Shown piece after piece: positions 55,091-64,000 of a DNA stretch of 64,000 bases (within the stretch, counting starts at the first letter, position 1; each line of letters starts with the position of its first letter). Source of the DNA: Verrucomicrobiota bacterium (GTDB taxonomy: Bacteria; Verrucomicrobiota; Verrucomicrobiia; Limisphaerales; UBA9464); NCBI GenBank assembly GCA_947471985.1, contig CANIZL010000013.1, positions 17,066 through 81,065 on the forward strand, written 5' to 3'. Under the pieces are notes generated by a model. That model saw only the letters and a list, made by a program, of their open reading frames with translations, was not told the origin of the DNA and did no database searches. The position numbers and the translations under genes were made by a program.

Positions 55091-55180
55091 GAAATTTTTG
55101 GGGCGAAGGCGCCCAGAATGCGGGGACCGCCGCGCTTGTCAATTCCGCCGGAACCATCGCCCCGGGATCCCGCGCGGGGT

Positions 55181-56644
55181 TCAAGGTCCATGCAAGACAT
55201 CCTCGTACATCGCCAGATACTGGATCGCCGCCTGATCCCAACTGTGATCCGCCGTCATCCCATTCGCGCGGAAATGCGCCAGTCCTTCCGGGACGGCGTA
55301 CAGCGCGAGCGCCTTGCGCAACGCGGCCGCCAGCGCGGTGGACGATGCCTCGTGAAACTTGATCCCGTTCGCCAACTCCAGGTCCTCCCGTGGATCCACC
55401 ACCGAGTCCTGCAATCCGCCGGTTGCCCGGACGATCGGCACCGCGCCGTAGCGCAGTGAGTACATCTGGTTCAGTCCACACGGTTCGAACCGCGACGGCA
55501 TGACGTAAAAATCCGCGGCCGCCTCGAGTCGATGCGCCAACGCTGGATCGAAACCAATCCGGGCCGCCACCTGATGCGGAAAATCCAACGCCAATTGCCG
55601 GTACTCCGCCTCCAACTCCGCGTCCCCCGATCCCAGCAGCGCGAACTGAAAACGTCCGCCCGGCAACTCCGCTATGAGGGCTTCCAGCAGCAGGTCGGCG
55701 CCCTTTTGATCGGTCAGCCGGGTAATGTTCGTAAACAACGGCAGATCAGCCCGCACCGGCAGTCCCAATTCCTTCTGCAGCGCCGCCTTCACCAGCGCCT
55801 TGCCGGCCAGATGGTCCGCGTCGAAGTGCGCGCCCAGGGCCGGATTCCGCGTGGTATTCCATTCGCCATAGTCCACGCCGTTCAGAATGCCCACGAGGTC
55901 GTGGCTCCGACGGCGCAGCAGGCCATCCAGTCCGCAGCCATATTCCGGCGTGCAGATTTCCCGCGCATACGTGGGGCTGACCGTCGAAAGGGCATCGGCC
56001 AACGTCAGTCCCGCTTTGAGAAAACTGACCTGATTGTAGTGCGACGCTGAATCCAGATGGAGCCACGCCGGCGGCACATTGGTCTGGGCCCAGGTGGCCA
56101 GCGGAAACGTCCCTTGGTAGGCCAGATTGTGGATGGTAAAAATCGTCTTGGGCGCCCGGACCCAACCTTCCTGCAGGGAGCCATGGCGGACCAACAGCGG
56201 GATCAGTCCGGCCTGCCAGTCATGCGCGTGAATCAACTCCGGCGGATCCGGCAGATGGCGGGCCAGAAGCAGCGCCGCCTTGCTCAGAAACAGAAACCGC
56301 TCGGCATTGTCCGGATACTCCAGGTGGGCCTCGTTATAGATTCCCGCCCGGTCGTAGTACCCGTCGTTCTCCACAAACCAGATCTCCAGATTGGGCTCCG
56401 GCTGCAGCTTCCAGAATCGACCGTCCATCAGGGTCGCCCCCAGCGGCACGGAAAACGGCCACCCGGCATCGACCAAACCGCCCAACTTCTCCGCCCGCGC
56501 CCGGATGCCCCGATACAGCGGGGTCACCATCGTTACCCGGCAACCGGCACGGGCGAGTGCCTGGCCCAGCGCCGCCACCGCGTCGGCGAGACCGCCCGTT
56601 TTGGACCATGGATGCAGCTCACTGGCCGCAAGCAAGATGTGCAT
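55181..56644 (-). CDS. glgA: Glycogen synthase
   Basis: GlgA transfers glucose from ADP-glucose to growing glycogen (GT5). The product from ATG 56644 is 487 residues and begins with HILLAASELHPWSKTGGLADAVAALG, which contains the KTGGL ADP-glucose motif. ELIHAHDWQAGLIPLLV, FTIHNLAYQGTFPLATWAQ, the central GVDYGEWNP-like stretch (GVDYGEWNTTRNPAL), and PLFTNITRLTDQKGADLLLEAL are typical. MPSRFEPCGLNQMYSLRYG contains the catalytic Glu of the EPCG box. The frame is open to 56725, but the added residues lack similarity. No glgB or glgC is adjacent. Confidence 0.95.
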   Translation of the reverse strand: MHILLAASELHPWSKTGGLADAVAALGQALARAGCRVTMVTPLYRGIRARAEKLGGLVDAGWPFSVPLGATLMDGRFWKLQPEPNLEIWFVENDGYYDRAGIYNEAHLEYPDNAERFLFLSKAALLLARHLPDPPELIHAHDWQAGLIPLLVRHGSLQEGWVRAPKTIFTIHNLAYQGTFPLATWAQTNVPPAWLHLDSASHYNQVSFLKAGLTLADALSTVSPTYAREICTPEYGCGLDGLLRRRSHDLVGILNGVDYGEWNTTRNPALGAHFDADHLAGKALVKAALQKELGLPVRADLPLFTNITRLTDQKGADLLLEALIAELPGGRFQFALLGSGDAELEAEYRQLALDFPHQVAARIGFDPALAHRLEAAADFYVMPSRFEPCGLNQMYSLRYGAVPIVRATGGLQDSVVDPREDLELANGIKFHEASSTALAAALRKALALYAVPEGLAHFRANGMTADHSWDQAAIQYLAMYEDVLHGP

Positions 56645-56785
56645 GCGGTGCGCAGGCTGGCGGCTGGCACGCATACCGGCAAGCACGGGCTCGGACGCTT
56701 TTGGTTTCAAGGACGGCATACCCACGAAAAACTCTTCCGCAATCTATCCAACCCAACTCCTGGCGATCCCCGTTTTTTGCCCATT

Positions 56786-57433
56786 TCACTCCGTCACGGC
56801 CGGCGGACGAAAGCCCCGCGTCAAGCGTCCGTGCACCTGGATTTCCCCGCGGGCCAGGGCACCAATCACCTGCGGATACAGATCGCGTTCCGCCTCCTGC
56901 ACCCGCTCGTGCAGCGAGGCCGCCGTATCGCCGTCCCGCACCGCCACCGCCCGCTGCGCCAGGATGGGTCCGGTATCGATGCCTTGATCGACCAAATGCA
57001 CCGTGCAACCGGCCACCTTGGCGCCGTAATCCAAGGCCTGCCGCCATGCCTCCAACCCCGGAAAGGAGGGTAACAGGGACGGATGTATGTTCACCACCCG
57101 GCCTTCAAACGCCCGCAGGAATTCCCCTTTGAGAATGCGCATGAACCCCGCCAAAACGACGAGATCCACCTCGGCCTCCCGCAGCGCCTGGAGATACGAC
57201 GCCTCCGCCACTTCATCGAGCTTGGTGCGAAAGCGACCGGGCGGGAGATACTGCGCGGCCAATCCGCGTTGACGGGCGTGCTGCAGGATCCCCGCGGACT
57301 CCACGTCACTCAGGACAACCGCCACTTCCGCCGGCACCCGACCGGCCTGGATGGCGTCGGCAATGGCGACGAAATTGGAGCCTTTGCCCGACCCGAGCAC
57401 CCCGAGCCGAAACCTGCGCTGAGCATGAACCAT
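56786..57433 (-). CDS. purN: Phosphoribosylglycinamide formyltransferase
   Basis: PurN transfers a formyl group from 10-formyl-THF to GAR in purine synthesis. The 215-residue product has VLGSGKGSNFVAIADAI at the start, the LAGFMRILKGEFLRAF segment, the catalytic NIHPSLLPSFPG (Asn-His pair) and the downstream CTVHLVDQGIDTGPIL, which carries the catalytic Asp. The length is normal. It lies in the same direction as glgA with a 141-bp gap and has no other pur gene nearby. Confidence 0.94.
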   Translation of the reverse strand: MVHAQRRFRLGVLGSGKGSNFVAIADAIQAGRVPAEVAVVLSDVESAGILQHARQRGLAAQYLPPGRFRTKLDEVAEASYLQALREAEVDLVVLAGFMRILKGEFLRAFEGRVVNIHPSLLPSFPGLEAWRQALDYGAKVAGCTVHLVDQGIDTGPILAQRAVAVRDGDTAASLHERVQEAERDLYPQVIGALARGEIQVHGRLTRGFRPPAVTE

Positions 57434-57493
57434 GCGGGACGCTAAACCCCAACGCCGCCCGGAAACAAAAAAGTCACCGGCCGCTTCCGTGCG

Positions 57494-59200
57494 TCATTTC
57501 TTCTCTGGCATCGGCTTGGGGGCCGGTCGGACGCTCAGCCACAACGACTCGATCGATTCGCGGACAAGGTGGCGAAAACCCTGTGGCACGCCGTTGTTCT
57601 CGCCCGCGCTGACCAGTTCCATCACCACCGGACGAACCTGCGTCGTGACCGTATCGAGCAGTCCGATTTGCAGCGGTTGACTGGCGGCCGGCGCGTTGGT
57701 GTCGGCAATGAGTTTGAGCACCGTTTCGCCGCCCTTTTCCGACACCGGCACCGATTCCGCACGGACGCCCGGGGGCAGCCCGGTCACCTGCACGGACAGC
57801 CCGTTGGTGAACTGATACCGGCGGGTCACCGTCACCTTGATTTCGTTGGTCTTTCCCGCTTCCACACTAAAAACGTTCTCCGCCACCGTCGCCTTCACGC
57901 CCGGAGTCGGTCGCGAGAAACTAAGCCGATACAGAAAATTCCGCCCACCCTGCCGGCCCAATCCGCCCACCGCGGCGACAAAATTGGTTCCCGCCGGCGC
58001 GGTCCAGTCGAGCCGCGGGTCCGCGGAATCGCTATCGTCCACCCGCACGAGTTCCTTCCCTGCCGCATCCTCGATCCGCAGCCAGGCATCCAGCGGAAAA
58101 CCGAGCGCCGCCGATTGAACTGCAATCACCCACGCCTCGCCTTCCCGCGCCGTAAACCGATAGCGATCCACATCTCCCGGCGGATCAATCACCCCCGAAA
58201 CCGCGCCCGGTAGCGACAGCAACTGGGCCTCGGTCGGTCGGAGGTTCGGTTCCTGTTCGATCAATTCCGGGCCATCCCCCACGGGCAATTGGATGGCATT
58301 CACGAAGCCGGGTGCGGTCAGCCCGATCTCCCGTGCGCTCGCCGCCAGCGTGGTGCCCGCAAAAACGTAAGGTGGCAGGGTGTTCGTCCGCGCGCCCCAC
58401 GCCCACAGGGCCAACGAGGTGTTCGCGCCCCGTTGCACACCGAGCGGCAGCGTGTGGGTCAAGTACGGCCCGGTGTTCAGGTACAGCCGGTACACGCACT
58501 TGCTGTTTCCCGCAAACCGGATGTCCGATCCCGCCGGATAATCAAAACCAAAAACCTGCAGTACGTACGTCCCCGCCTGCGCCGCCGTCCACACGAGGCG
58601 GGGATCGAAGGTCCGGCCGTCGTCATGATTCGCCGCCACTTCCACCCCGCGTAGATCCACCAGACGCAGGACGGCATCCACCGGCGACATCAGTGTGTGG
58701 GCTTCCAGAAATGCACTGAACGTCTGCCCCGCCGCCAAGGTGACCGCGTAGCAATCGACGTCGCCGGACTTCTCCAACCTCCCATTAAGCACGGTCGGTA
58801 ATCGGGGCACCGGCTGGGCCTTGGTATAGACGTCGTTGGGTTCGACCTCCGCTTCGGACGCCTCCGCGGTCACCAGCAGGAAGTGCGGCGCGCTGCCCCC
58901 TTCGTCGTTGTAGAGTCGGACGAAACGGGCCCCAATCGCGGCGTCAGACGCCACGATGACGCGGAGAGTGCCCTGATTGGTGGTGGCTTCAACGGTCAGG
59001 CCGGGCGTGTCGACCCACACCTTGGGCGGCCACGGATCCACTTTACCCACGGCCTCGACGCGATTGGTGGTCCCCACTTGGAGGGCGATGGGAAACAACT
59101 GATCCAATACCGGCACGCCCGCAGCCGCGCGGAGCCCCGCCAACCCCAGCAGCACCAGGCTGAACCGCAACCGCCCGGAATTCCCCAGACACACACCCAT
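57494..59200 (-). CDS. Exported protein with pre-peptidase C-terminal (PPC) domains
   Basis: The 568-residue protein has a signal peptide (FSLVLLGLAGLRAAAG) and two PPC-type beta-sandwiches: one following EVEPNDVYTKAQPV with GDVDCYAVTLAAGQTFSAFLEA, and one following EQEPNLRPTEAQLL with GDVDRYRFTAREGEAWVIAV. The C-terminal part is a further beta domain (TVTRRYQFTNGLSVQVTGLPPGV). PPC domains are usually non-catalytic attachment modules. It begins 7 bp after the DUF1501 stop and forms the third gene of a leftward DUF1549 - DUF1501 - PPC operon, an arrangement common in Planctomycetes and Verrucomicrobia. Confidence 0.85.
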   Translation of the reverse strand: MGVCLGNSGRLRFSLVLLGLAGLRAAAGVPVLDQLFPIALQVGTTNRVEAVGKVDPWPPKVWVDTPGLTVEATTNQGTLRVIVASDAAIGARFVRLYNDEGGSAPHFLLVTAEASEAEVEPNDVYTKAQPVPRLPTVLNGRLEKSGDVDCYAVTLAAGQTFSAFLEAHTLMSPVDAVLRLVDLRGVEVAANHDDGRTFDPRLVWTAAQAGTYVLQVFGFDYPAGSDIRFAGNSKCVYRLYLNTGPYLTHTLPLGVQRGANTSLALWAWGARTNTLPPYVFAGTTLAASAREIGLTAPGFVNAIQLPVGDGPELIEQEPNLRPTEAQLLSLPGAVSGVIDPPGDVDRYRFTAREGEAWVIAVQSAALGFPLDAWLRIEDAAGKELVRVDDSDSADPRLDWTAPAGTNFVAAVGGLGRQGGRNFLYRLSFSRPTPGVKATVAENVFSVEAGKTNEIKVTVTRRYQFTNGLSVQVTGLPPGVRAESVPVSEKGGETVLKLIADTNAPAASQPLQIGLLDTVTTQVRPVVMELVSAGENNGVPQGFRHLVRESIESLWLSVRPAPKPMPEKK

Positions 59201-59207
59201 GACGCGC

Positions 59208-60587
59208 TCAGGTAAACAGCTCTTTGATCAAGCGACCGTTGTTCACCAATTGAATCGGCCGTCCCGTATTGGTGTGCATCGTTTGCGTGGGATCGATGCC
59301 CATCTTGGTATAAAGCGACGCGGCAAAATCCTCCGGCGAATGAACGTTCACCGCCGCCGCGTAACCCTTGGCATCGGTCGCCCCGATCACCGCACCCCGC
59401 GGACATCCCGCGCCCGCCGCCAGGATCGACATCGCGTGCGGCCAGTGATCACGGCCCGCATCCTTGTTCACCTTTGGCGTGCGACCGAATTCGCCGAGCA
59501 GCAGCACCAGCGTGGAATCGAGCAACCCACGTTGGTCCAGATCCTGGATCAAGGCCGCCACTCCGCGATCCATGTTCTTGACCGTATCGCCCTTGTACGC
59601 GTCAAACAGCTTCGTGTGGTGATCCCAACCGCCGAGATAAACCGTCACCCAGGAAACCCCGACCTCCACCAAACGCCGCGCCATCAGCAATCGCTGACCA
59701 AAATCATTCCGGCCGTAGGACTCGCGGATCTTCGCATCCTCACGGGCGACATCAAATGCGGCCTGCGCGGCGGGCGACTGCACCAGGGCGACGCCCTGTT
59801 GAAAATACTCATCAAAAACGACCGCGGGATCCTCCGCGAGCCGATCCGGATACCGCTTCATCCGGTCGAGCGCCGCGCGCAATTCCCGACGGCTGCCCGC
59901 GCGGCCTTCGCTGATTTCCGAGGGCAAAACCACGTCCCGCACCCTGAAGCCCTCCGCGTTGGGGGATCCATCGATGACGAAAGGCGCATGTTTGCCCCCC
60001 AGGAAATTCGGACCGCCGCTCCGGGAAACCTGCGGCATCGAAATGTACGGCGGCATGCCCTCATGGGGCCCGCGGTGGTGCGACACCACCGAGCCATATG
60101 ACGGATGAAACGTCACGGACGCCCCGCACGCCACCGGCACGGGCGTCGGCGCCCCGGTCATCATGTAATGATTGCCGCCCCCGTGATTGGGGTCCCGATG
60201 ACAGACGGAGCGGAGAATGGTGACCTTGTCCGCCACCTTCGCCAGATTCGGCACCGCCTCCGAGAACCGCATGCCCGGCACCGCCGTCGCGATGTCCTTG
60301 AAATCACCCCGAATCTCGCTCGGCGCATCCGGCTTGGGATCAAAGGTCTCGTAATGGGACGGCCCGCCATCCAGCCAGATCAGAATGCAATTCACCGGCT
60401 TCGACCCGGCCTGGGGCAGGATCGCCTTGCGTCCGGCGAGCGCCCCCAACCCCGCGGCGGACCCGGGGATCGAAGCTGCCCGCAAACGAAGCACATCCGT
60501 GAGCCCCAGCCCCAGCACGCCACCGAGGCCGAGCTGCAAGAAATCCCGGCGCGGCATCCCGGCGCAATTGTGGGTGAGCCCAGTCAT
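59208..60587 (-). CDS. DUF1501 family protein, operon member
   Basis: The 459-residue exported protein has a Tat-like signal (MPRRDFLQLGLGGVLGLGLTDVLRL) and the sulfatase-fold motifs NCILIWLDGGPSHYETFDPKPDAP, ILRSVCHRDPNHGGGNHYMMTG, GVSWVTVYLGGWDHHTKLFDAY, LVLLLGEFGRTPKVNKDAGRDHW. It differs from the 23 kb paralogue in lacking its long N-terminal insert and in its partners. It sits between a WD40-DUF1549/DUF1553 gene (30 bp upstream) and the PPC gene (7 bp downstream), so the three products are likely made together. The enzymatic role of the family is unknown. Confidence 0.93.
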   Translation of the reverse strand: MTGLTHNCAGMPRRDFLQLGLGGVLGLGLTDVLRLRAASIPGSAAGLGALAGRKAILPQAGSKPVNCILIWLDGGPSHYETFDPKPDAPSEIRGDFKDIATAVPGMRFSEAVPNLAKVADKVTILRSVCHRDPNHGGGNHYMMTGAPTPVPVACGASVTFHPSYGSVVSHHRGPHEGMPPYISMPQVSRSGGPNFLGGKHAPFVIDGSPNAEGFRVRDVVLPSEISEGRAGSRRELRAALDRMKRYPDRLAEDPAVVFDEYFQQGVALVQSPAAQAAFDVAREDAKIRESYGRNDFGQRLLMARRLVEVGVSWVTVYLGGWDHHTKLFDAYKGDTVKNMDRGVAALIQDLDQRGLLDSTLVLLLGEFGRTPKVNKDAGRDHWPHAMSILAAGAGCPRGAVIGATDAKGYAAAVNVHSPEDFAASLYTKMGIDPTQTMHTNTGRPIQLVNNGRLIKELFT

Positions 60588-60617
60588 GATCTTTTAAGTA
60601 AGTTAGCAGGCGTCGAC

Positions 60618-63600
60618 TCAGTGATTAAGCACAAACTCAGCGGAATTGAGCAAGGCCCAAAATACATCCGAAGTAGCCCCGGCGCGCGTGGCGCCCGGGG
60701 CGGCAAAGGCGGCCGTGGCGATCGACAACTCGTCCGGCGCGGGCGGACGGCTGAGCATCCGCAGATAAAGTTCCGTCACCACTTCGACCGGCGTCTGCCC
60801 GCTCGTTGCCAACTTCTGCACCCGTCCGGCGGGATCCTCGAGCTTGGCTTGCAGGCTGCGCGCGTTCATCAGGTGCAGCGATTGCACCACGCTCATCTGC
60901 CGATCGCGTTCACACGGACAGTCACTGCTGGCGTTGGGCCGGCCGAAGGCATCCAGGAAATGCGAGCCGATCTTGTAGCTCCACGTCTGCATGGCCCGGA
61001 ATCCGGGCGGCGTGGCGGCGAAGGTGTCCGGGATATCCGTCACCGTCGTCACCGCATCCAGCAGCACCTCCGCCGGCAGGCGACGCCGATAGCCTCGCGA
61101 GAAATTCCGCGTGTCCGCCAGGTTGGATTCGTTGGGCGTCGTGCTGAGCTGATACAACCGCGACGACAGGATCGTCCGGATCAGGTGCTTGAAATCATAG
61201 CCGTGGTCGGAAAAATCCTTCGCCAGAGCCGACAGCAACGCCGGATTCACGCACGGATTGGAAATTCGGAAGTCGTCCACCGGTTCCACCATGCCGCGAC
61301 CAAAGAAAGTGGCCCAAACCCGATTGACCGCCGCGCGGGCAAAGAAGGGATTTTCCGGCGCCGTCAGCCAATCCGCCAACGCGGCCCGGGGATCGACACC
61401 CTCGACGGCCTTTACTTCCGGTCCATCCGGCGGCCGGGGCGTCATGACCTGTCCCGAAACCGGGTGCTTCACCACGCCACCGCCCGCGTAGTAAAACGTC
61501 TCCGTGCCCGCGGAAATCGGCGGCGACAGGCCCGCGCCCTTCTGCTTCACCCCGCCAAAGAACGCCGCCATCTGATAGAAATCATCCTGACTCCATTTCT
61601 CGTTGGGATGATGGTGACACTTCGCGCATTCCAGCCGGGTGCCGAGGAACAACTGACTGAACATCGTCGTCAATTCCGGCGGCTCCCGGCGATCCCGATA
61701 GATGACCGCCGGGCCTTCCTTGTGATTGGAGCCCTCGGCGAGGAGGATTTCGCGGACAAATTGATCGTACGGCTGATTCGCCCGGAAACGCTTCCGCAGC
61801 CATTCGTCGATGACGAACACGCTCTTCACCCCGACGCGATCCGAATTCGGTCGCACCAGGTCCGCCCATTTGTTCGCCCAATAATCCGCATAGGCCGCGT
61901 CGTCGAGCACCGTGGCAATCCAGCGCGCGCGTTTGTCGGGAGCGGGATCCGCGAGGAAGGCCTTCACTTCGTCCGGTCCTGGCAGGACGCCCAAGGCATC
62001 CAATTTGGCGCGTCGGATGAATTCCGAATCGGTGCACAGATCCGAGGGAAACAGGCCCAACCGGCGCAGTTGCGCGAAGGCGAGATCGTCGATGAAATTA
62101 TTCCGTGGCAGGGCAGCATATTGCGCTTCCGGCAGCGGATGATCGGCCGGCACCAGAATCTGGGAATCCGCGACAAATCCCATGTACCGCGCCACCACCA
62201 CGCCCTGCCCCGTCAATCGCCCAATCGTCACCCGACCGTGTTCATCCACCGTGGCCACTTCGCGATCGTTCTCGGCAAAGCCGGCCAACGACGTCACGTC
62301 CCGTTCCGTGCCATCGGAGTAGTGCGCCCGCACCAGCAAATGCTGCGTCGCGCCCTTGGGATACCGACGTTCCGTCGGCCAGACGCTGATGCGTTGCAGG
62401 ACGGGTTCGTTCGTGAGGGAATAGACCATCCCTTCCTGCAGCCAGCGCACCAGCAGTTGATGCGTGGCCGAGCCCCGATCAAAGCGTTGACCACCCTCGT
62501 GCGGAACAGTCGTCAGCGCCTTCTGCAGCAGCAAACTCTCGCCAGGCGCCGCCGGAAAAACCCGGCGTCCCCGCGCGGCCTTGACGATCGCTTCGTAGTC
62601 GTGACGAGTGTCATAAGAGAACACTGACAACTTGAAGCCATTCTGTCCGGCCGCCTTGGCGTGACAGGCTCCCGCGGCGCAACCCGCCCGGTTCAAGGCC
62701 GGCAGCACATCCCGCACAAAACTCACCGGCGGCGGTGGCAGCGCGCTGTCCGGATTCGCGCGGCCGCGACGGGCCGACGTCCGTTCGCCGTCCCCCACGG
62801 TGACCGGCACGGAAATCTCCCGGCCCCCGAAACGAATCGCCACCGTTCCCTGCCCGGACGTCACCGCCCGAACCTCGCCCGCGTCCCCCAACTGAAACGG
62901 CGCCGAACCGCTGCTGCGAAAACGGGCCTGATCGGTCACATCCACGTCGAACCCGTCCGCCGTGGTGGCCGTGACCAAAATCCCGCGCCGGGGGGCATCC
63001 GCCGTCAACCGGACCTCGGCCGGCTCCGCTTTCAGCGCCACAACCACCGCGGTTTTGGGCAAATTGCTATTGGTGCTGCGGGCCGCGGGCCGGACCTTCA
63101 CGGGCGTCACCGCCGCGCCTGCCCCCAACGATTTCAATTCCTGAATCGGCGCCGCACCCCCCCCCACCGGCGGCGGCAGCGCCTCCCAGTTCAGCTTCCC
63201 TTCGTCGTTCCAACTGCGGACCGATCCGTCGTGACCGCCCGCCACGATCCGCCGGCCGTCCGTCGACACCGTCAGACTCAGCGCCGCGTCCGGCAGGGTG
63301 CCGATCGTCCGTTCGTCACCCGTGGCGGAACTTTGTTCGCCTGAGTGCGATTTCAGATTGGTGTACCGGAAAACCCCGCCGGCTTCCGTGGCCGCAAAAA
63401 CCGCCGCACCATCGCCCGGCCAGGCCACCGCCGTGATCGCCGCCGAATGATTGCCCAACGAAATGATCTTCTCGCGGGTGGCGATATCCCACACCTTCAA
63501 CTGCTGATCCACGCCGCCGCTCAGGACTTGCGTGGCATTCGTGTTGAACGCCACCGCCAGAACCTGCGCCGTGTGACCTTCCAACACCGCGATTTCCTCG

Positions 63601-64000
63601 TGGCCATCCAGCTTCCAAACCTTGATCAAGCGATCCCCGCCCGCCGTCACCAGGCGCTTTCCGTCGCGGCTGAACTCCAGGCTGAAAACCGTGTCTCCGT
63701 GCGCCCGCCAGGCATCCACGATCTTCCCGGAAGCCGAATCGATCAGGCGCACCCACCCGGCCCGACCGGTTTCACTGTCCCCGATCGCCAGCCAATTTCC
63801 GTCGGGCGAAAATTGCAGTGCCGTCACGTGCCCCCGCACGCCGTTGGTCACCACCAACCCGACGCTGCCATTCGTCGCTCCGCCCACCGTGATGCGTCGG
63901 AAGCCACCCGACGCCACCCGATCTCCCGCAGGACTCCAGGCCAGCGAACGAACCGCATCCACGTGTGCTTCCCAACGGGCGAGGACAGTGGGAGCGTTGG
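60618..64000 (-). CDS. WD40-DUF1549-DUF1553 protein with cytochrome-like motif (5' end outside window)
   Basis: The open frame crosses the right edge (NAPTVLARWEAHVDAVRS at the border), so the N-terminus is missing; about 1127 residues are visible. The N-terminal part has WD40 repeats (LEFSRDGKRLVTAGGDRLIKVWKLDGH, LEGHTAQVLAVAFNTNATQVLSGG). A bacterial Ig-like or BIG segment follows, then a heme-like site CAAGACH in VLPALNRAGCAAGACHAK. The DUF1549 domain has CAKCHHHPNEKWSQDDFYQMAAFFGG and the DUF1553 domain is marked by NPFFARAAVNRVWATFFGRGMVEPVDDF and SRLYQLSTTPNESN. These exported proteins are paired with DUF1501 proteins. The putative heme site is CX4CH, not CX2CH. Confidence 0.9.
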   Translation of the reverse strand, partial: NAPTVLARWEAHVDAVRSLAWSPAGDRVASGGFRRITVGGATNGSVGLVVTNGVRGHVTALQFSPDGNWLAIGDSETGRAGWVRLIDSASGKIVDAWRAHGDTVFSLEFSRDGKRLVTAGGDRLIKVWKLDGHEEIAVLEGHTAQVLAVAFNTNATQVLSGGVDQQLKVWDIATREKIISLGNHSAAITAVAWPGDGAAVFAATEAGGVFRYTNLKSHSGEQSSATGDERTIGTLPDAALSLTVSTDGRRIVAGGHDGSVRSWNDEGKLNWEALPPPVGGGAAPIQELKSLGAGAAVTPVKVRPAARSTNSNLPKTAVVVALKAEPAEVRLTADAPRRGILVTATTADGFDVDVTDQARFRSSGSAPFQLGDAGEVRAVTSGQGTVAIRFGGREISVPVTVGDGERTSARRGRANPDSALPPPPVSFVRDVLPALNRAGCAAGACHAKAAGQNGFKLSVFSYDTRHDYEAIVKAARGRRVFPAAPGESLLLQKALTTVPHEGGQRFDRGSATHQLLVRWLQEGMVYSLTNEPVLQRISVWPTERRYPKGATQHLLVRAHYSDGTERDVTSLAGFAENDREVATVDEHGRVTIGRLTGQGVVVARYMGFVADSQILVPADHPLPEAQYAALPRNNFIDDLAFAQLRRLGLFPSDLCTDSEFIRRAKLDALGVLPGPDEVKAFLADPAPDKRARWIATVLDDAAYADYWANKWADLVRPNSDRVGVKSVFVIDEWLRKRFRANQPYDQFVREILLAEGSNHKEGPAVIYRDRREPPELTTMFSQLFLGTRLECAKCHHHPNEKWSQDDFYQMAAFFGGVKQKGAGLSPPISAGTETFYYAGGGVVKHPVSGQVMTPRPPDGPEVKAVEGVDPRAALADWLTAPENPFFARAAVNRVWATFFGRGMVEPVDDFRISNPCVNPALLSALAKDFSDHGYDFKHLIRTILSSRLYQLSTTPNESNLADTRNFSRGYRRRLPAEVLLDAVTTVTDIPDTFAATPPGFRAMQTWSYKIGSHFLDAFGRPNASSDCPCERDRQMSVVQSLHLMNARSLQAKLEDPAGRVQKLATSGQTPVEVVTELYLRMLSRPPAPDELSIATAAFAAPGATRAGATSDVFWALLNSAEFVLNH

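Noticed and set aside
55480..55510. tRNA T-loop-like GGTTCGAACC
   Set aside because: It lies in glgA, encoding the FEPCG active site on the minus strand, and has no cloverleaf around it.

Overview
The window is GC-rich, densely coded bacterial DNA and most likely comes from a Verrucomicrobiota chromosome, plausibly subdivision 3 / Limisphaerales. The class is an inference from gene content. The markers are a DUF1549/DUF1553 - DUF1501 - PPC-domain cluster, a second DUF1501 protein with a twin-arginine signal, a small protein of the Planctomycetes/Verrucomicrobia-restricted Minf_1886 type, a dehydrogenase fused to c-type cytochrome domains, RNase HIII, HPr kinase and CRTAC1/VCBS-repeat proteins. 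No rRNA, tRNA, CRISPR array, prophage or insertion sequence was seen.

Layout. 0-0.84 kb: 3' end of ychF and its terminator. 0.9-6.9 kb: a secreted CotH-kinase protein, then a cell-envelope locus of two substrate-binding-protein/OmpA chimeras flanking a von Willebrand A protein; the first chimera has an in-frame amber codon inside its OmpA domain. 6.9-12.2 kb: 2OG-Fe(II) oxygenase, priA, a lipid kinase, a small lipoprotein and a 1-Cys peroxiredoxin with a 13-bp hairpin terminator. 12.2-15.3 kb: an accessory patch with a Phd/RelE-type toxin-antitoxin pair, an orphan membrane-anchored gene and five copies of a roughly 182-bp repeat. 15.3-20.9 kb: a four-gene MacAB-TolC-type export operon. 21-26.6 kb: LTA-synthase-like enzyme, DUF1501 protein, membrane glycosyltransferase. 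26.6-31.5 kb: CRTAC1 protein and a membrane-anchored five-heme cytochrome with a TPR tail. 31.6-36.8 kb: der, leuS, a tiny membrane ORF and the Minf_1886-like gene. 36.8-40.7 kb: dehydrogenase-cytochrome fusion and amidohydrolase. 40.7-49.1 kb: a second repeat type, ABM-fold enzyme, rnhC, hprK, lipA, a degenerate metallo-beta-lactamase-fold protein, a LolC/E-LolD pair, a secreted protein and a NUDIX hydrolase. 49.1-57.4 kb: pseudokinase-WD40 membrane protein, Gfo/Idh/MocA oxidoreductase, membrane-fused spermidine-synthase-like protein, glgA and purN. 57.5-64 kb: PPC-domain protein, DUF1501 and WD40-DUF1549/DUF1553, read as one leftward operon that enters from the right edge.

How the genes fit together. 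Housekeeping genes (ychF, priA, der, leuS, rnhC, lipA, glgA, purN, the lol genes) are interspersed with envelope and secreted proteins. The most interesting pieces are the SBP-OmpA/vWA locus at 2.6-6.9 kb, which has no transporter permease or ATPase and so looks like an envelope sensor or scaffold; the rigidly spaced repeat family at 12.3-15.3 kb; the cytochrome/CRTAC1 pair; and the WD40 pseudokinase. All functions are read by eye from sequence; no homology search was run.
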